Source of the DNA: Candidatus Pacearchaeota archaeon
GTDB taxonomy: Archaea > Nanobdellota > Nanobdellia > Pacearchaeales > GW2011-AR1
DNA length: 52,518 nucleotides
Direction: 5' to 3'
NCBI GenBank assembly: GCA_018303885.1
Contig: JAGVXG010000008.1
Span: forward strand, 1-52,518
Shown here piece by piece: positions 10,404 to 19,635 of this stretch. The notes under the pieces are model-generated. The model searched no databases and was not told the DNA's origin. It saw nothing but the letters and a program-made list of their open reading frames with translations. The first letter of the stretch is position 1. The number at the start of each line of letters is the position of its first letter. The translations under genes and the position numbers were made by a program.

Positions 10404-12128
10404 TTAAGACTCCTCAGGTTCATAGTTTTTAGTTCTTACAACAGGGTTTTCGCTGTGATAGCCTTTAATTTCTATGTAATTGCTTTTGTTTCCACAATCT
10501 CCGAGAGCAACGCACATGTTATTTCTATCATTCGCCCATTTATTACGTGAGAATTCTAATATGAATTTGTTCGGAGGATCGCCCTTTCTTAATCCAGCAC
10601 ATTCACAATTTTCTTTGCAGTCCCAATCCAAACCACCGAGCAAACTTTTTTCAAATTTCACTAAGCAATTATCACTTGCAAGCAGGCATATATCTGTTGC
10701 CTTACTTTCAGGAGCCCAAAAATCAAATCCGGGAGGATAAAGAGGTACACATGCAGCACCCTTTTTCTCATCGTCGTCACCAGAAACCTCTGCTTTTGGC
10801 ACAAGTTGCCCTTCACTATTGACTACAAAGGGTTTTCCTTCGTCGTCACGAAATCCTGATAATGATAAAGTTTGCCCTTCTAACCATTTACAGTCTCTTT
10901 TATCGCGATTTTCACAGTCTTTTTTATTATCCATAGAAGTACATTCTTGCCATTCATTTGCCCTGCATCTTGCTGAACTAAATCCAGGAACAACTTCATC
11001 TTCAATACAGAGTGTTCCCCTAAAAGGATCACATAACTCTGTGGTAACTTCCCCATTATAGCAAACAAATTTTCCATGCTGGCTTCCAGGCAAGTTTTGA
11101 CTTATTCCTGTAGAGGTAGCACACCATGTTTCTCCGTGCTCATATTTTTTGCCCTGATATTCACAACTTAAATCCGCACAGACAAAACTTCCGTATTGTG
11201 GTTGTGGTGTTGCCTTGTTGCCACGCTCAAAAGGCTTGCAAGTACTACCGGGTACAGCTGTATAATCACAGCTTCCACATGTAGTAGAGCCAGCATTGCC
11301 TTCATCTGGGTTGCAGCTTTCATCCCTTTCTTTTATATTGGTCCAGTATTCCTGATTGTTTATTTTTGATGCATCGTAAATATTTGCAAGATTCCCGCAC
11401 GTGTCTAAGAAATAAACCTCAAATTTATTTTCAACACATGTTGTTTTCTGTGATCTTCCGCAATTTGTAGCAAGAGATTCTGCAGAACACAAAAGCCCCT
11501 CATGAAATTCTATTGTTGTATCCTCAGAACTTCCAGAATTTGATTCAAGTTTTTGGCATTCTGATTGCGTTAAAAGTTTGCATTTTCTTTCGATGCCATC
11601 ATCAATAACACAAGCACCCTTTACGTCAGGATTTGCACTTGCAAGACAGGCTTCATTGCTTTTTATATCTGACCTGAAATTTGATGGAATTCCATAATCA
11701 GAAGAAAGAGTTTTACATTCGTTTTGTGTTACAAACGCTCCTTGGTCTCCAAGCAAACAACAACCCAATTGGCATTGAATAATCTCATCTGGTTTTCCGG
11801 GAAGCCAGACTCCGTTGCTTTCTTGACAAACTACTTGAGGAACGTTAGGACGGCATTCTCCTGCTCTGTTATTAACACATGTTCCAAGCTTGCAAAATGC
11901 AGTGGCTTCACATGAAGTTGAAGCTTGGCGATAACGCTGGCCAGTGATAGGGTTTATAGCTGTGTTAACCTGATTTGCAGGAACATTCTGACACCATGCA
12001 CCGCTCAATGTTTTTTCAGCGCAGACAAAAGTTTCTCCGACAGCAGATACTTGATTAATTGATAAAAATACTAAAATTGTTAATATAAATACTCCGAGTA
12101 TCAACATAGACCAACTTTTTTTTACCAT
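10404..12128 (-). CDS. Cys-rich secreted protein (likely start at internal Met, 12128)
   Basis: MVKKSWSMLILGVFILTILVFLSINQVSA signal peptide; many Cys pairs, e.g. CQLGCCLLGDQGAFVTQNECK. Confidence 0.65.
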   Translation of the reverse strand: MVKKSWSMLILGVFILTILVFLSINQVSAVGETFVCAEKTLSGAWCQNVPANQVNTAINPITGQRYRQASTSCEATAFCKLGTCVNNRAGECRPNVPQVVCQESNGVWLPGKPDEIIQCQLGCCLLGDQGAFVTQNECKTLSSDYGIPSNFRSDIKSNEACLASANPDVKGACVIDDGIERKCKLLTQSECQKLESNSGSSEDTTIEFHEGLLCSAESLATNCGRSQKTTCVENKFEVYFLDTCGNLANIYDASKINNQEYWTNIKERDESCNPDEGNAGSTTCGSCDYTAVPGSTCKPFERGNKATPQPQYGSFVCADLSCEYQGKKYEHGETWCATSTGISQNLPGSQHGKFVCYNGEVTTELCDPFRGTLCIEDEVVPGFSSARCRANEWQECTSMDNKKDCENRDKRDCKWLEGQTLSLSGFRDDEGKPFVVNSEGQLVPKAEVSGDDDEKKGAACVPLYPPGFDFWAPESKATDICLLASDNCLVKFEKSLLGGLDWDCKENCECAGLRKGDPPNKFILEFSRNKWANDRNNMCVALGDCGNKSNYIEIKGYHSENPVVRTKNYEPEES

Positions 12129-12277
12129 ATTAATAACTCGCTCCTTCCAGTCGTTCATAATTTACGCTTTTGTTAATGTAAAAACCCACAGAATTGAAAT
12201 TTATAACCATACTATTTTCTTTTAACTTATTAAAACTCTTTTTCTCTTTTTTATCATCAAAATATATTTTCATCATT

Positions 12278-13078
12278 TTAATTCGTTGCAACTTCATCAA
12301 TTCCATAGCCAGGAGGCCATGCAACGCTTCTTGATGCAAACTGGAATTTATTTCCCGTGTTTCTGTCTGTTAAGATATAAATTGTTGAGCCATCTACCTG
12401 ATTGAGCTTTTCAACTTTTAAATCCGGATAATAACTCATGTAAAGTGTTGTTTCTGCATCTCCGAATTCTGATTCCCAATCAATTATGCTATTTGCTATG
12501 CTTACCAATTCATAAAGACCATTGTTCAAAACAACATTGAAAGAATCATACCTTTCTGTATCTGTTTTCGTCGTAGTTAAAGTATAATTAAATCTTGCCA
12601 CAACTCTTTTTGGAAGCAATTCAACTCTTACATTTCCAGGCCGCAAGTTCACAGTATATCCTCTTGATTCATAACTGTTTTTCAGCTCGTTAAAACAATT
12701 GACTACAGCAGGTTTTATTTCGTTTTCAATTTCTGATTCAATATGTTCTTTTAGCAATGGCCGTTGAACGCTGCAAGTTTTGTAATATTCTGTCGTGTAG
12801 CAAAGATATTCTATTTTATCATCTTGGTAAAGAATGAAATTTTCCGGATTCACACTGCCGCCTTGTGATGAAATAAGATTGACAGTATCCTCTAAATCAT
12901 TTTCAATACATATCTGTATGAACTCATTAGGGCTTTTTTCATCGAACCCTGTCGTGACTGTTGTTCCCGGCCTCAAAAAATAAATCAACACAACAAGCGC
13001 CACAATCAAAATAGCAGCAATAATGAAAACAGTTACTTGTCCGCCTTTATTTACTATAAAAGAATCACCTCTTTTCAT
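12278..13078 (-). CDS. Pilin-like surface protein
   Basis: NKGGQVTVFIIAAILIVALVVLIYFLRPG N-terminus. Confidence 0.6.
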   Translation of the reverse strand: MKRGDSFIVNKGGQVTVFIIAAILIVALVVLIYFLRPGTTVTTGFDEKSPNEFIQICIENDLEDTVNLISSQGGSVNPENFILYQDDKIEYLCYTTEYYKTCSVQRPLLKEHIESEIENEIKPAVVNCFNELKNSYESRGYTVNLRPGNVRVELLPKRVVARFNYTLTTTKTDTERYDSFNVVLNNGLYELVSIANSIIDWESEFGDAETTLYMSYYPDLKVEKLNQVDGSTIYILTDRNTGNKFQFASRSVAWPPGYGIDEVATN

Positions 13079-13137
13079 GTTTTATACAAGGAAATTTTAT
13101 TTATAAATCTTGTTGGGATTTCGTTGAATTTTACGAT

Positions 13138-13863
13138 TCAATCTTCAGTTTCAACTCTTGGCGCTAAAAGAAAAGAAAGTTCCATGAAGCCGTTTTTTAT
13201 ATCTATTTTAAGAGGGTGGTCATCTGCAAATTTTAAAAGCGTCCGGTCAGAAAGTTTCGCACCTTTGACGAATTTTTGCAAATACTCCAAGCTGTATCGT
13301 GATTTGCAGTTTTCTGCCTGAATCTTGGCCTCGTCTCCTGAAAATTCAGACATCGCAGAATTCAAGCCGCGCGCTTCTATGATAAATTTCCCTTCCCGAA
13401 CGATAAATGAGCACGCGTCTGCAACAACCATGCAGTCTTCAACAGAATCCACGAAATCAGATGAATTTAATTCTATTACAGAGCTGAATTCAAGATTTGG
13501 TATTTCTTTTTCCTCGCTTTCAATTTCTATTAAAGCCAAGTTGAAATTTCTTTTTATTCTGTCATGAATTTGAATGTTGAGCACATTGCCTTTTTTTTCC
13601 ATAATCAAAGAACTTCCGGGCCCGCTTCTTTTTAAAACTCTTTTTAGGTTTTCAAGATTAATTCCAAGAACTTCGTTGTCTGTCTCAAACATTGAGAAAG
13701 AACTTTTTGGAAGAACAAACTTAACCATTGAAACATTTGCAGGATCCATGGCAGTTATGCTCAACCCTGATTCGTTGACTTTCATTCTTACTTCTGTCAC
13801 AAGCTCGGAAATAATTTCCACTACCCTAGATAAAAGTCCTGGATTTTCAAGTCTGACTAGCAT
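13138..13863 (-). CDS. pcn: DNA polymerase sliding clamp (PCNA)
   Basis: LSITAMDPANVSMVKFVLPKSSF and whole-length PCNA pattern ending in LSFLLAPRVE. Confidence 0.93.
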   Translation of the reverse strand: MLVRLENPGLLSRVVEIISELVTEVRMKVNESGLSITAMDPANVSMVKFVLPKSSFSMFETDNEVLGINLENLKRVLKRSGPGSSLIMEKKGNVLNIQIHDRIKRNFNLALIEIESEEKEIPNLEFSSVIELNSSDFVDSVEDCMVVADACSFIVREGKFIIEARGLNSAMSEFSGDEAKIQAENCKSRYSLEYLQKFVKGAKLSDRTLLKFADDHPLKIDIKNGFMELSFLLAPRVETED

Positions 13864-13999
13864 TTTAATTATAGGAGCGGAACCTCAACACCAAAAAACA
13901 GGTTCTGCTTTTAAGTATTGTTATCATGAAGTATATTTATATCTATAGCACCGATTTCATATTGTATAATTATATAAATGTTTTACCTTTAAATTTGAC

Positions 14000-15382
14000 A
14001 TGGAAAAAGATGTGGGAAAAGACTTAGAGAAAAGCACCAAAGAACAAAGAATAAGAAAAATAACACAGCTTTACTATTCAAGGCCAGACGTCCAGAAAGC
14101 GATATTTGAATTTTCAAAAAACAGAGAAGTTGTCCCAAGCTACATGATGGAGGCCTTTGGAAAGCGCCCGGACGCGTTTGAGTACTTAGGGGATATTTTT
14201 GAACTTGTCAAGGGAGGAGCAACAAGCTTTCACTGTTCTGAAGAGCTTTGGTCACAGCCTCTTTCTCTCCTTACAGGAATGACTGAAAAACAGCTCAACG
14301 AACTGCGAATTGGCTGGGATCTTATCTTGGATATAGACAGCAAATATCTTGACTACAGTAAAATCCTTGCACAAATAATAATACGTGTTTTGAAATTTTA
14401 TGGAGTTAAAAACATAGGAATCAAGTTCAGCGGCAGCAAGGGATTCCATATAATCGTGCCGTGGAAAGCATTCCCCAAGGAAATTAATCAAGTAAAAACC
14501 AGCGAAATGTTTCCCACATGGCCGCGAATTTTAACACAATTTATAATGGAAGCATGCAAAGATGACTTGATTAAAAAAATAACAGAGACAACAGAGGCCC
14601 AATATGCGACTGTTAAAAAATACATTAAGGGCGATGAAACTTCAGGAGACTTCGCGAAAAAAGTCATGCCTGATTTAATTCTTGTTTCATCAAGGCACCT
14701 TTTTCGTGCCCCTTACTCATTACATGAAAAAACAGCTTTGGCCAGCGTTGTTTTAAATCCAGAAGAAATAAAAGACTTCGAGCCAAGAGATGCAGATCCG
14801 TTAAAAGTAAAAATTAGGGCCTTCATGCCGGATTCCAAAGAAGGCGAAGCCACAGAAATTCTCAGAGAAGCTTTAGATTGGTACAAAAACAAAAACCCTG
14901 ATGAAATACAAGGAGACGTAAACCAAAGAAAAGAATTTGACTTTAAGCCCATTAAGCTTTCTGATTTTTCAGAAGAACTTTTGCCGCCATCAATAAAGAA
15001 AATTCTGCAAGGCATGGCAGACGGGCGCAAAAGAGCGTTGTTTGTTCTAATAAATTTTTTTAGATCAATAGGACTCGACAAAGACATCTTTGAAAAGAAA
15101 ATTTATGAATGGAATGAAAAAAACGAAATTCCATTAAAAAAAGGCTACATACAAACTCAGATTTCATGGAGTTATAGAAATAAAACCGCACCGCCGCCAA
15201 ACTATGACAAAGACTATTACAAAGGAATCGGGATTTCACCGACAGAGGAAGAACTCCGCTATAAAAATCCCGTGAATTACATGGTAAAAAAAAGCATGCA
15301 GAAAAACTTCCAAAATTCTCAGGATGCTCAAAATACAGATAATTCAGTAAAAAGAAGAAAGGCAAAACGCGCAGAAAACTAA
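14000..15382 (+). CDS. priS: DNA primase small (catalytic) subunit
   Basis: FGKRPDAFEYLGDIFELV..., DLILDIDSKY, IGIKFSGSKGFHIIVPWKAFP. Confidence 0.93.
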   Translation: MEKDVGKDLEKSTKEQRIRKITQLYYSRPDVQKAIFEFSKNREVVPSYMMEAFGKRPDAFEYLGDIFELVKGGATSFHCSEELWSQPLSLLTGMTEKQLNELRIGWDLILDIDSKYLDYSKILAQIIIRVLKFYGVKNIGIKFSGSKGFHIIVPWKAFPKEINQVKTSEMFPTWPRILTQFIMEACKDDLIKKITETTEAQYATVKKYIKGDETSGDFAKKVMPDLILVSSRHLFRAPYSLHEKTALASVVLNPEEIKDFEPRDADPLKVKIRAFMPDSKEGEATEILREALDWYKNKNPDEIQGDVNQRKEFDFKPIKLSDFSEELLPPSIKKILQGMADGRKRALFVLINFFRSIGLDKDIFEKKIYEWNEKNEIPLKKGYIQTQISWSYRNKTAPPPNYDKDYYKGIGISPTEEELRYKNPVNYMVKKSMQKNFQNSQDAQNTDNSVKRRKAKRAEN

Positions 15383-15418
15383 AGATAATTTTAAAAAGAA
15401 GAGAAAGTTAGTAATAAA

Positions 15419-15601
15419 ATGGCTAATCATAAACTTCCAGTTTTCATTCTCTTCACCGTTGCCGGTCTTGCGCTTAGCGCTTTATCATTGGGCTCAACAG
15501 GGCATGTTATTTCAGATGTAACTGGAACAACTCAAGGCTTAGCAGGAGTTTTTCTTTTTATTCTTGGGTTGGCGGGAATAGCTTTTGGTTCGAAGAGATA
15601 A
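15419..15601 (+). CDS. Small two-TM protein
   Basis: 60 aa; resembles C-terminus of the ORF at 18258-18926. Confidence 0.55.
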   Translation: MANHKLPVFILFTVAGLALSALSLGSTGHVISDVTGTTQGLAGVFLFILGLAGIAFGSKR

Positions 15602-15651
15602 AAAATATCGCACCAGAAAACATTTAAATATATCTTCTGTTTGAAATAAAT

Positions 15652-15864
15652 ATGAAATTAACGGTTGATATACATAAAGGAGAAAAATTCTTCATTGCAA
15701 GAGTTCCTGAGTTAGGAGTTACTACCCAAGGCAAGACAAGACAAGAAGCAAAGAAAAACCTAAAAGAAGCAGTTCAATTACATCTTGAATCAATGGTTGA
15801 ATATATGATAGAAAAAGGAAATGTCAAATTTAGTAATAATAGAGTGATTTCTTTAAGTAAATAA
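15652..15864 (+). CDS. HicB-like antitoxin
   Basis: FFIARVPELGVTTQGKTRQEAKKNLKEAVQLHLE, immediately upstream of a HicA-like ORF. Confidence 0.8.
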   Translation: MKLTVDIHKGEKFFIARVPELGVTTQGKTRQEAKKNLKEAVQLHLESMVEYMIEKGNVKFSNNRVISLSK

Positions 15865-15865
15865 A

Positions 15866-16084
15866 ATGCCCAAATTGCCTAGAATATCAGGCGTAGAAGT
15901 AATAAAAATTCTCACTAAATTTTTTGGTTTCAGAACATTACGACAAAGAGGAAGTCATGTTACTCTCACGAATGACTTGGTTTTTCTTACAGTTCCTTTG
16001 CATCCCGAGTTAGACAGGGGAACACTATTAGCAATTCTAAGAGATGCCCATATTTCAAGAGAAGATTTTTTAGAGTATGTGTAA
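15866..16084 (+). CDS. HicA-like mRNA interferase toxin
   Basis: LTKFFGFRTLRQRGSHVTL...VPLHPELDRGTLLAILRDA. Confidence 0.85.
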   Translation: MPKLPRISGVEVIKILTKFFGFRTLRQRGSHVTLTNDLVFLTVPLHPELDRGTLLAILRDAHISREDFLEYV

Positions 16085-16266
16085 ATTAACTCTTCCCCAC
16101 CCGCCCCACCCTTAAAACACATTTTTAATAGAAGCCCAACAGATTTTATATTAACAATTTTTAGTATATATCTGAGCGTAGCGAAGCAAACCAGCGAACG
16201 AAGCGAGCGATACCAATATTCAAATATCTCAAAAATATTTAAAAACAAGAATTAACTCTAGATACT

Positions 16267-18165
16267 ATGAAAAAAGAGGTGTTGTTTTTATTTCTCTTCA
16301 TGGTTTTGGTCTTTGCAATCCTTAGTTCAGTTAATGCCGCATTGAACACAACCCAAGAAAAGCAAAAAATTGATTTGGCTTATACTTGTCTAAAGGACAA
16401 AGTTAACACTTCGACACTATGTTCGTCACTTACAACAGAAGAAAAAATATTTACGCTTCTTGCGGTTAATCAATGTAAAACAGAACTTATTTCTGATTCT
16501 TCCAACAGCGAGGAATGCTGGCCAACAGGAAACTGCAGATTAAAAACAACTGCGCAGGCAGTTCTTGCCTTGGACGATGCTGGCGCAAACACAGAAAAAG
16601 CACAGTCCTGGCTTCTTAATCAATCAAGAGGAACAACAGATTTAACATGGTTTTTGGAAATCGAAAGCGCGCAACCTACGACATGCACAATATCTTATTC
16701 TTCACAATCATTTAATGTAAACATCGGCGCCGACAAAAAAATAACAAGTAACGCAGGAAGTTGTTTAACTCTTGCAGAAAATGATTATTGGCTTAGAATA
16801 GCTCCTTCGTGTTTTGACGAGGAATTTGAAATTTCCTGCAACGAAAGATTTCTTACAACTTTGTTATTCAAAAAGCCTTCGTCGTCAACAATCCATGTTT
16901 CACCAGAATCTTCGTCTGCAGCAGCCAGCGGCACAACATCAGAAAAAGTAGATTCTTCCTGTTTCATACAAAACAACGTATGCAACTACGAAGGAACTCT
17001 TTGGGCGTCACTTGTTTTGGATTCCTTGGGCAAAGACGTTTCTTCTTATCTGCCTTACCTGCTCACAGTTGCAGAAGATAACAAAGTGTTTATTCCAGAC
17101 GCATTCCTTTATACCATAACTTCAAATTTAGACCACAGAACCTCTCTTCTTTCAAAACAAAAAAGCAAGAAATACTGGTCTGAATCAGGAGACAAATTTT
17201 ACGATACAGCATTAGCACTTTTCCCATTCCAGCAGGAAACATTACAGGAAAAAACAAACTCTAAAGAATGGCTGCTTTCTGTTCAAAACCCAAATGGTTG
17301 CTGGGAAAATAACGTAAGAAACACAGCATTTGTTTTATCTTCTATTTGGCCAAGAAGTTTTTCAGGCGGAGGCGGTGGTGGAGGAGACGGAGACGACGAG
17401 GGCGACGGAGAAAATGACACAGGAACAGAAATCTTTAGTTGTGGAGAAGCAGGTTTCTCTTGCACTACTTTTTCAGCCTGTGATGAAAACTTTGGCGACG
17501 TTCTTTCAGAATATGATTGCCCAGCGCCAAAAGTATGCTGTACTGTTGAACCAGCACAACCAACATGTGCTGAGCAAGGCGGAAATGCCTGTTCTTCTAA
17601 TAAAGTATGCATAGACGGGATTCCTCTAAGCGCTTCTGATGTCGTCGGGCAGAATTGTTGTACCAGTGGTGGCACTTGTGAAGCTCAAGAAACAGGAGGA
17701 GAAACTCTTTCTGATTGTGAGGCAAATAAGGGTATTTGCAGGTCTTATGGCTGTGATTCAGGAGAAGAAAGTGCTTCATATAGTTGCGAATTTACGGGCA
17801 ACACTTGTTGCGTATCAAAACTTTCAACGACAGACGACAAAGGAAGCCTTCTTTGGATATGGATCTTACTAATCTTAATCGTTTTAGTGGTAGTAGGAAT
17901 AATCTTCAGAAACAATTTAAGAATGCTTTGGCTTAGAATGTCTAAAGGACGTGGCTCAAAATCATCACCGCCATCATCGCCATTTTCAATGTCAAGACCG
18001 CCAGGTTATCCCCCATTTAGATCAACACAAAGTGCTCCAATGCATCGTGCTTATGAGGCCTATGGAGAGAAGAATTATGCTTCCGCCTTCACAATCATCT
18101 CAAGCGCGAGCACCACAAAGACCAGCACCAAAACCAAAATCAACAGCGCAGAAAGAACTCGATGA
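16267..18165 (+). CDS. Secreted protein with toroid-like domain, Gly/Asp linker, Cys-rich repeats and C-terminal TM; C-terminus likely frameshifted
   Basis: Signal peptide; WLLSVQNPNGCWENNVRNTAFVLSSIW; GGGGGGGDGDDEGDGEND; Cys-rich; TM; the other frame continues to 18199. Confidence 0.6.
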   Translation: MKKEVLFLFLFMVLVFAILSSVNAALNTTQEKQKIDLAYTCLKDKVNTSTLCSSLTTEEKIFTLLAVNQCKTELISDSSNSEECWPTGNCRLKTTAQAVLALDDAGANTEKAQSWLLNQSRGTTDLTWFLEIESAQPTTCTISYSSQSFNVNIGADKKITSNAGSCLTLAENDYWLRIAPSCFDEEFEISCNERFLTTLLFKKPSSSTIHVSPESSSAAASGTTSEKVDSSCFIQNNVCNYEGTLWASLVLDSLGKDVSSYLPYLLTVAEDNKVFIPDAFLYTITSNLDHRTSLLSKQKSKKYWSESGDKFYDTALALFPFQQETLQEKTNSKEWLLSVQNPNGCWENNVRNTAFVLSSIWPRSFSGGGGGGGDGDDEGDGENDTGTEIFSCGEAGFSCTTFSACDENFGDVLSEYDCPAPKVCCTVEPAQPTCAEQGGNACSSNKVCIDGIPLSASDVVGQNCCTSGGTCEAQETGGETLSDCEANKGICRSYGCDSGEESASYSCEFTGNTCCVSKLSTTDDKGSLLWIWILLILIVLVVVGIIFRNNLRMLWLRMSKGRGSKSSPPSSPFSMSRPPGYPPFRSTQSAPMHRAYEAYGEKNYASAFTIISSASTTKTSTKTKINSAERTR

Positions 18166-18257
18166 AGTTTTGAAAAAACTGAAAGAGATGGCGAAGTAAA
18201 TAAAAAATATACAAAATAAGCACAATAAATAAAAAGAGGAAAATATTAGGATAAAAG

Positions 18258-18926
18258 ATGAGTGACTACTTAAAAAAATTGGACGAACTTAAGGTGAGTG
18301 ACTACTTAAAAAAATTGGACGAACTTGAGGGGAAAAAGTCATCAGGAAAATCTGCCCCATTTAGAAAAAGTTATGAAGGAGTTTCTAAAAGGGCGGCAAG
18401 TCATATCCCTAGTTTTTATAGTGAAGCAAAAGGTTACGCACATATTACAGGCGGAATTGATGGATATCTACAAATTGAAGGCCATGCATTAGATGAAGTA
18501 GATTTGAGAGCTTTAGCCCGCAGAACGATGGAGCAAGCTAAAGAAGATAGTTATATTAGTGGAGCGATTTATGCTGCAGAAATATATGCTGGACTTGGGA
18601 AAAGCCATATAGCTTTAAGTAAATTAATGGCTGTTGTTGAAAAAGCAGCCAAAGAAGGTAAGGCAAAACCAGGGGATTTTGAAGATGTGAGATATTTCGT
18701 AGAAAGAATGGAAAGAGAAAAACAAGGAAAACAACAGAAACCAAGCGGCATCGAAGGCCGCGTCGGCGTTTTCTTTGCCTCAATCATCGCCGGCATTGCT
18801 ATCGGTGCCTTATCTCTGAAGTCAACAGGAAACGCAATAGGAACATTAGGCACGACAACTGGTTTGCTTGGAGTTTTTCTCTTTATTTTTGGATTGGCTG
18901 GGATGGTTTTTGGCAGAAAAAAATAA
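18258..18926 (+). CDS. Hypothetical protein with C-terminal two-TM module
   Basis: 222 aa; C-terminus ALSLKSTGNAIGTLGTTTGLLGVFLFIFGLAGMVFGRKK. Confidence 0.55.
   Translation: MSDYLKKLDELKVSDYLKKLDELEGKKSSGKSAPFRKSYEGVSKRAASHIPSFYSEAKGYAHITGGIDGYLQIEGHALDEVDLRALARRTMEQAKEDSYISGAIYAAEIYAGLGKSHIALSKLMAVVEKAAKEGKAKPGDFEDVRYFVERMEREKQGKQQKPSGIEGRVGVFFASIIAGIAIGALSLKSTGNAIGTLGTTTGLLGVFLFIFGLAGMVFGRKK
18259..18330 (+). repeat. 36-bp in-frame tandem duplication
   Basis: tgagtgactacttaaaaaaattggacgaactt(a/g)agg twice, 1 mismatch. Confidence 0.95.
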
Positions 18927-19211
18927 TTATTTACCAAACCTATCTTTTTTGTATATAACATCGTGATGGTCAAAATCTACAAACTTAATCTTATTGTTTA
19001 TTTTTTCAAATTTAAAAACAAGAACAAAATGCCCGATATGAACCCCTTTGTAGTCGCTTAAATCATATCTTAAATTTTTGTAATGTTCCACATCTAGCGA
19101 ATTAATAATCTCTTCAATTTTATTCATAACCTGTCTACAGTGAGCCTTATCTTTCTTTAGTAATTTGTTAAGAATTCTTTGTAAATTGGGCATCACCTCA
19201 TAATTATACAT
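18927..19211 (-). CDS. RelE/ParE-superfamily toxin
   Basis: MPNLQRILNKLLKKDKAHCRQVMNKIEEI...LRYDLSDYKGVHIGHFVLVFKFE; paired with antitoxin-like ORF. Confidence 0.7.
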   Translation of the reverse strand: MYNYEVMPNLQRILNKLLKKDKAHCRQVMNKIEEIINSLDVEHYKNLRYDLSDYKGVHIGHFVLVFKFEKINNKIKFVDFDHHDVIYKKDRFGK

Positions 19212-19451
19212 TTAGCCCTCTATTATTTTTCTCAATTCAGATATGTTCTTGAACTTAATTCCTTTCTCTCTTTCTATTTTCTGTAACTTTTCCAAATACT
19301 CTGGCCTTAATTCTGGCTCTAAAATACTTCCTCCACATTCAATAACGATTTTTGCAATGGCCTCACTTTTAGTTTTTAAGTTGTACCTTGCTTTCACTAT
19401 GTTTAATATTTGATTTGCTTCTTCAGGAATTTCAATCATTGCTTGTACCAT
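19212..19451 (-). CDS. Antitoxin-like protein (DUF2683-like)
   Basis: IPEEANQILNIVKARYNLKTKSEAIAKIV; abuts the toxin. Confidence 0.65.
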   Translation of the reverse strand: MVQAMIEIPEEANQILNIVKARYNLKTKSEAIAKIVIECGGSILEPELRPEYLEKLQKIEREKGIKFKNISELRKIIEG

Positions 19452-19464
19452 TTTATTTGCTCTT

Positions 19465-19486
19465 TATGTTATATATACATAACATA
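19465..19486. promoter_or_regulatory. Inverted repeat upstream of the antitoxin (candidate operator)
   Basis: TATGTTA-tatataca-TAACATA, perfect 7-bp arms, 14 bp upstream of start codon. Confidence 0.5.
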
Positions 19487-19635
19487 TATATTAAGTATAT
19501 AAATCTTGTGTCATGGAAAATACCAAAAAAGCACCCATCCTAAAACAAACCAAAAAACCACAACTTTCCAAGCTTTAAAAAATAAAATTAATCTAACACA
19601 TTAAAATTTATTAAGCTGTTTTTTCTTAATGTTAT

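Noticed and set aside
8388-12000. Many plus-strand ORFs (8388, 9017, 9316, 9597, 9823, 10042, 10480, 10819, 11724)
   Set aside because: All lie opposite the two long minus-strand secreted protein genes, which have signal peptides and domain-like Cys patterns
18259-18330. CRISPR-like direct repeat
   Set aside because: Only two contiguous in-frame units with no spacers; no CRISPR array or cas gene was found in the window
19513-19578. 21-aa plus-strand ORF MENTKKAPILKQTKKPQLSKL after a TATA-like sequence
   Set aside because: The TATA-like element is only about 13 nt from the ATG, which does not fit initiation upstream of it; too short to support
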